Of a DNA stretch of 7,518 bases, positions 5,103 to 7,518 are shown one piece after another; position 1 is the stretch's first letter, and each line of letters starts with the position of its first letter. Under the pieces are notes generated by a model, which had not been told where the DNA came from, did not search any database, and was given only the letters and a program-made list of their open reading frames with translations. Position numbers and translations under genes: made by a program. Source of the DNA: Hydrogenophaga sp. (GTDB lineage Bacteria; Pseudomonadota; Gammaproteobacteria; Burkholderiales; Burkholderiaceae_C); NCBI GenBank assembly GCA_020047875.1, contig JAIFNE010000047.1, positions 1-7,518 on the forward strand. Direction: 5' to 3'.

Positions 5103-6674
5103 TCAGCTGCGCGTCGGCTCGCGCATCGTCACGAACTCTTCCGCAGCGGTCGGGTGGATGCCGATGGTGCTGTCGAACACCGCCTTGGTGGCGCCCGCTT
5201 TCATGGCCACCGCGAAGCCCTGAACCACCTCGCCGGCCTCGGCGCCGACCATGTGCAGGCCCACCACGCGGTCGGTTTTGGCGTCCACGATCAGCTTCAT
5301 CAGCGTGCGCTCGCTGCTGCCCGAGAGCGTGTGCCGCAGCGCCCGGAACTCGCTGCGAAAGACGGTGATGGCGCCGAACTCGTCGCGCGCCTGCTGCTCG
5401 GTGAAGCCCACGGTGCCGATGTTGGGGTGGGTGAAGACAGCGGTGGGAATGAAGTCGTAGCCCATGCTGCGCGGTGCCTTGCCGGGCGCCGGGCCAAACA
5501 ACTGGTCCACCACCACCATGGCCTCACCCAGCGCCACCGGTGTGAGCTGCACCCGGTTGGTGACATCGCCCACGGCGTAGATGCTCGGCACGTTGGTTTG
5601 GTACTGCGCGTTCACGATCACCTCGCCCTGGCCGCCCTGGGCCACGCCCACCGTGTCCAGGCCCAGGCCCTTCACGTTGGGCACGCGGCCGGTGGCGTAG
5701 AGCACCGCGTCGGCCATCACCGTGCTGCCGCCTTCGCATTCCACGCGCAGGCCGTCGTCGGTTTTCTGTACGTCGACCACGTCGGCGTTGAGCCGCACGT
5801 CGACGCCCGACTTGGTCATTTCGCCCGCGACGAAGTGGCGAATTTCGTCATCGAAGCCGCGCAGCACCTGCTCGCCACGGTAGAGCTGTGTGACCCGGGC
5901 GCCCAGGCCGTTGAAGATGGAGGCAAATTCACAGGCAATGTAGCCACCGCCCACCACCAGCAGGCGCTTGGGGAAGGGCTCCAGGTCAAAAATTTCGTTC
6001 GAGGTGATCACGTGTTCCCGCCCCTGGAAGTGCGGCACAAACGGCGTGCCGCCGGTGGCGATCAGGATGTGTTTGGCGGTGAAGTGCTGGTGTCCGGGCG
6101 AGCCGTCGGCGTGCAGCGTGGCCAGGGTGATGGCGTTGGCCGCGTCGATGCGCGCAAAACCGTTGAACACCGTCACGCCCGAGCCGCTCAGCAGGTTGCG
6201 GTAAACCCCGTTCAAGCGCCCGATTTCCTTGGCCCGGTTGGCCTTGAGCGTGGCCCAGTTGAGGCTGGGGCGCATGCGTTGTTCCGCAGGGCCGCCCCAA
6301 GGAGCAACAGCCCCCTCGGGGGGCAGCGCACCACGCGAAGCGGGAAGCGTGGGGCGCATGCGTTGCTCCGCCGGGCCGCCCCAAGGAGCAACAGCCCCCT
6401 CGGGGGGCAGCGCACCACGCGAAGCGGGAAGCGTGGGGGCATGAAACTCCCATCCGTAGCCCGCGGCTTCGTGGAACGCCTCGCCATAGTGCGCCGCGTA
6501 GCTGTAAAGCTTCTTGGGAATGCAGCCCACGTTGACGCAGGTGCCGCCCAGGCCGTCGGTACCCAGCATCTCGGCCAGCGCCACGCGTGCGCCCCGCTGG
6601 GCCGCCATGCGCGCGGCGCGCACGCCGCCGCTGCCGCCGCCAATCACGAAGAGATCGAAGTCAAATGAAGCCAT
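5103..6674 (-). CDS. gor: Glutathione-disulfide reductase with a 56-residue in-frame repeat insertion
   Basis: This gene encodes a cytoplasmic NADPH-dependent flavoenzyme that reduces glutathione disulfide to glutathione. The product is 523 residues; removing the insert leaves 467, near the usual size. FAD site: VIGGGSGG (10-17). Redox-active disulfide: GGTCVNVGCIPKK (43-55, C46 and C51). NADPH site: VVGGGYIACEFA (240-251), with R266 and R272 at the places of the NADPH-phosphate-binding arginines of known enzymes. Second FAD contact: AVGDV (367-371). Catalytic C-terminal signature: GIHPTAAEE (505-513, H507). The family motif YGWEFHAP (73-80) should run straight into SLNWATLKANR (137-147). Instead, two identical 28-residue Pro/Gly/Ala-rich blocks (81-108, 109-136) intervene, encoded by the tandem repeat. 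All catalytic motifs are intact, so the enzyme may still work, but this is untested. The start is supported by AAGGA 9 nt upstream. The gene converges on the MgtC-family membrane-protein gene and diverges from the dehydrogenase gene. Confidence 0.95.
   Translation of the reverse strand: MASFDFDLFVIGGGSGGVRAARMAAQRGARVALAEMLGTDGLGGTCVNVGCIPKKLYSYAAHYGEAFHEAAGYGWEFHAPTLPASRGALPPEGAVAPWGGPAEQRMRPTLPASRGALPPEGAVAPWGGPAEQRMRPSLNWATLKANRAKEIGRLNGVYRNLLSGSGVTVFNGFARIDAANAITLATLHADGSPGHQHFTAKHILIATGGTPFVPHFQGREHVITSNEIFDLEPFPKRLLVVGGGYIACEFASIFNGLGARVTQLYRGEQVLRGFDDEIRHFVAGEMTKSGVDVRLNADVVDVQKTDDGLRVECEGGSTVMADAVLYATGRVPNVKGLGLDTVGVAQGGQGEVIVNAQYQTNVPSIYAVGDVTNRVQLTPVALGEAMVVVDQLFGPAPGKAPRSMGYDFIPTAVFTHPNIGTVGFTEQQARDEFGAITVFRSEFRALRHTLSGSSERTLMKLIVDAKTDRVVGLHMVGAEAGEVVQGFAVAMKAGATKAVFDSTIGIHPTAAEEFVTMREPTRS
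6271..6354 (+). repeat. 84-bp structured repeat inside gor, copy 1
   Basis: This is the first of two head-to-tail 84-bp units inserted in frame (28 codons each) in gor. It starts with the palindrome CGCATGCG. Hairpin 1 is GTTGTTCC (6278-6285) with GGAGCAAC (6301-6308), 7 pairs plus one G-T wobble. Hairpin 2 is GCCCCC (6310-6315) with GGGGGC (6319-6324). Hairpin 3 is CCACGC (6331-6336) with GCGTGG (6347-6352). It differs from copy 2 at only two bases, 6282 and 6288. Read on the minus strand it encodes gor residues 109-136. Confidence 0.95.
6355..6438 (+). repeat. 84-bp structured repeat inside gor, copy 2
   Basis: This is the second tandem unit, 82 of 84 bases identical to copy 1. Hairpin 1 is a perfect 8-bp stem, GTTGCTCC (6362-6369) with GGAGCAAC (6385-6392), around the same 15-base loop as the intergenic copy. 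Hairpin 2 is at 6394-6399/6403-6408 and hairpin 3 at 6415-6420/6431-6436. Read on the minus strand it encodes gor residues 81-108. Flanking GGGG on both sides of the array may mark the target. Confidence 0.95.
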
Positions 6675-6683
6675 GGCTGAGAG

Positions 6684-6688
6684 TCCTT
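6684..6688 (-). promoter_or_regulatory. Ribosome binding site of gor
   Basis: AAGGA on the minus strand lies 9 nt upstream of the gor ATG (6672-6674). It fixes the start and argues against the longer open frame that continues upstream into the divergent gene. Confidence 0.65.
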
Positions 6689-6728
6689 GTTTGGGGCATC
6701 TATGGTAGTTGGCGAAGAGAATCCCTGG

Positions 6729-7460
6729 ATGAGCGAAATCAGCACAACCCCTTCTTTCGTCACGCTGGTGTTGGGCGGCACCGGTGGGCTGGGCGCCGCG
6801 CTGGTGAGCGCCTTGCAGGCGCGCGGCGAGACGGTGCTGGCTGTCGGGCGCCACACCGACCCGGCCCTCGATTACACCCAGGCCGGCTCGGTCGAGGCCT
6901 GCGCGGCGCGGGTCGCGCAGCGGCTGGCGCAGCGCGGCGAAACGCTGGCGCGCCTGATCGTGGCCACCGGTTTCCTGCACGGCGAGACCGCGGCCGGCTC
7001 ACGCGCCGAACCCGAGCGCTCCTGGCAACACCTGGAAGCCGAGGCCCTGGCCCACAGCTTTGCGGTGAACGCCATCGGGCCTGCGCTGGTGATGCGGCAC
7101 TTTCTGCCCCTGCTGCCGCGCCAGGGGCCTTGCCTGGCGGCGTTTTTCTCGGCCCGGGTGGGCAGCATCGGCGACAACGCGCTGGGTGGCTGGTACGCCT
7201 ACCGCGCTGCGAAGGCCGCGCTTAATCAGCTGGTGCACACGGCGGCCATTGAGCTGGCGCGGCGCAACCGCGAGGCGGTCTGCGTGGCGTTGCACCCCGG
7301 CACGGTGGACACGCCGCTCTCACAGCCTTTTGCCAAAGCTGGTCTCACCGTGCGCCCGCCCGAGGCCGCCGCTGCAGAGCTGCTGGCGGTGATGGACCGC
7401 CTGAATGCCACCCAGACCGGCGGCTTTTTCGACCACCAGGGGAAAACTGTGCCTTGGTGA
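6729..7460 (+). CDS. Short-chain dehydrogenase/reductase, C-factor-like
   Basis: This gene encodes a soluble single-domain oxidoreductase of 243 residues with a Rossmann fold. The N-terminal cofactor motif LGGTGGLG (15-22) fits the GxxxGxG of classical SDRs. VATGFLHGE (78-86) lies where NNAG usually sits. NAIG (114-117) supplies the structural Asn N114. S141 in FFSARVGSIGDN (139-150) and YRAAK (158-162, Y158 and K162) complete the catalytic set. HPGTVDTPLSQPF (189-201) is typical of the CsgA/C-factor-like subgroup. The substrate and the choice of NAD or NADP cannot be read from the sequence. I prefer the ATG at 6729, with AAGAGA 8 nt upstream, because it puts the first beta strand close to the N-terminus. 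In-frame ATGs at 6702 and 6687 are alternatives; the first has GGGG upstream. The gene diverges from gor across about 54 bp, so regulatory sequences probably overlap. No link to glutathione metabolism is shown. Confidence 0.88.
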   Translation: MSEISTTPSFVTLVLGGTGGLGAALVSALQARGETVLAVGRHTDPALDYTQAGSVEACAARVAQRLAQRGETLARLIVATGFLHGETAAGSRAEPERSWQHLEAEALAHSFAVNAIGPALVMRHFLPLLPRQGPCLAAFFSARVGSIGDNALGGWYAYRAAKAALNQLVHTAAIELARRNREAVCVALHPGTVDTPLSQPFAKAGLTVRPPEAAAAELLAVMDRLNATQTGGFFDHQGKTVPW

Positions 7461-7518
7461 GGCGTGCGCGCTGTGTGGCGGGCCGAGCAGCGCCCTGATC
7501 GCAGCCTGCTCTTCAGGT

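Noticed and set aside
6271..6438. CRISPR-like array interpretation of the tandem repeats
   Set aside because: There are only two units with no unique spacers between them. The whole 84-bp unit repeats, and it is translated in frame as part of gor.
6271..6438. gor as a pseudogene because of the insertion
   Set aside because: The frame is uninterrupted from ATG to stop, all catalytic and cofactor motifs are intact, and the differences between units are synonymous. Loss of activity remains possible but is not shown by the sequence.
5088..6668. 526-codon plus-strand open frame opposite gor
   Set aside because: The minus-strand product has every glutathione reductase motif; this frame is its antisense shadow.
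6675..6980. N-terminal extension of the gor frame upstream of its ATG at 6674
   Set aside because: It overlaps the divergent dehydrogenase gene, lacks homology-like features, and a good AAGGA site marks the internal ATG.
7461..7518. Possible start or end of another gene at the right edge
   Set aside because: Only 58 bases are available. A minus-strand TGA at 7513-7515 could end a convergent gene and several plus-strand frames are open, but no motif or ribosome-binding site supports any of them.

Overview
The window is GC-rich DNA whose gene content, codon use and repeat type suggest a betaproteobacterium, most likely Burkholderiales/Comamonadaceae. That placement is an inference from the look of the proteins and repeats; no database was searched. 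Six protein genes are supported. From left to right they are: the 5' part of hsdS (minus, cut by the window edge), hsdM (minus), amn for AMP nucleosidase (minus), a multi-spanning membrane protein of the MgtC/SapB-DUF4010 family (plus), gor for glutathione reductase (minus), and a C-factor-like short-chain dehydrogenase (plus).

Layout: positions 1-2032 hold the modification and specificity genes of a type I restriction-modification system, translationally coupled through a GTGA overlap. hsdR is not in the window and may lie beyond the left edge. amn (2120-3607) is a housekeeping purine-salvage gene just upstream of hsdM on the same strand. amn and the membrane-protein gene (3653-4957) diverge from a 45-bp gap. 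The membrane-protein gene and gor (5103-6674) converge on a 145-bp gap, and gor diverges from the dehydrogenase gene (6729-7460). Nothing supportable is seen in the last 58 bases. The very long open frames antisense to hsdM/amn, the membrane-protein gene and gor are composition artefacts of high-GC coding DNA.

The most unusual content is a structured repeat with a unit of about 84 bp. One full copy and one partial copy fill the gap between the membrane-protein gene and gor. Two nearly identical tandem copies (82 of 84 bases) sit inside the gor reading frame, where they add 56 in-frame residues (two identical 28-residue blocks) to an otherwise normal glutathione reductase. Each full unit can form three consecutive hairpins. 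The arms of the first hairpin have different sequences in the two loci but remain complementary, while the loop and the flanks are the same. This covariation suggests that structure is conserved. The intragenic insertion resembles in principle the in-frame palindromic elements known in Rickettsia proteins. It falls in the loop equivalent to the one carrying Cys90 of the human enzyme, at the dimer axis.
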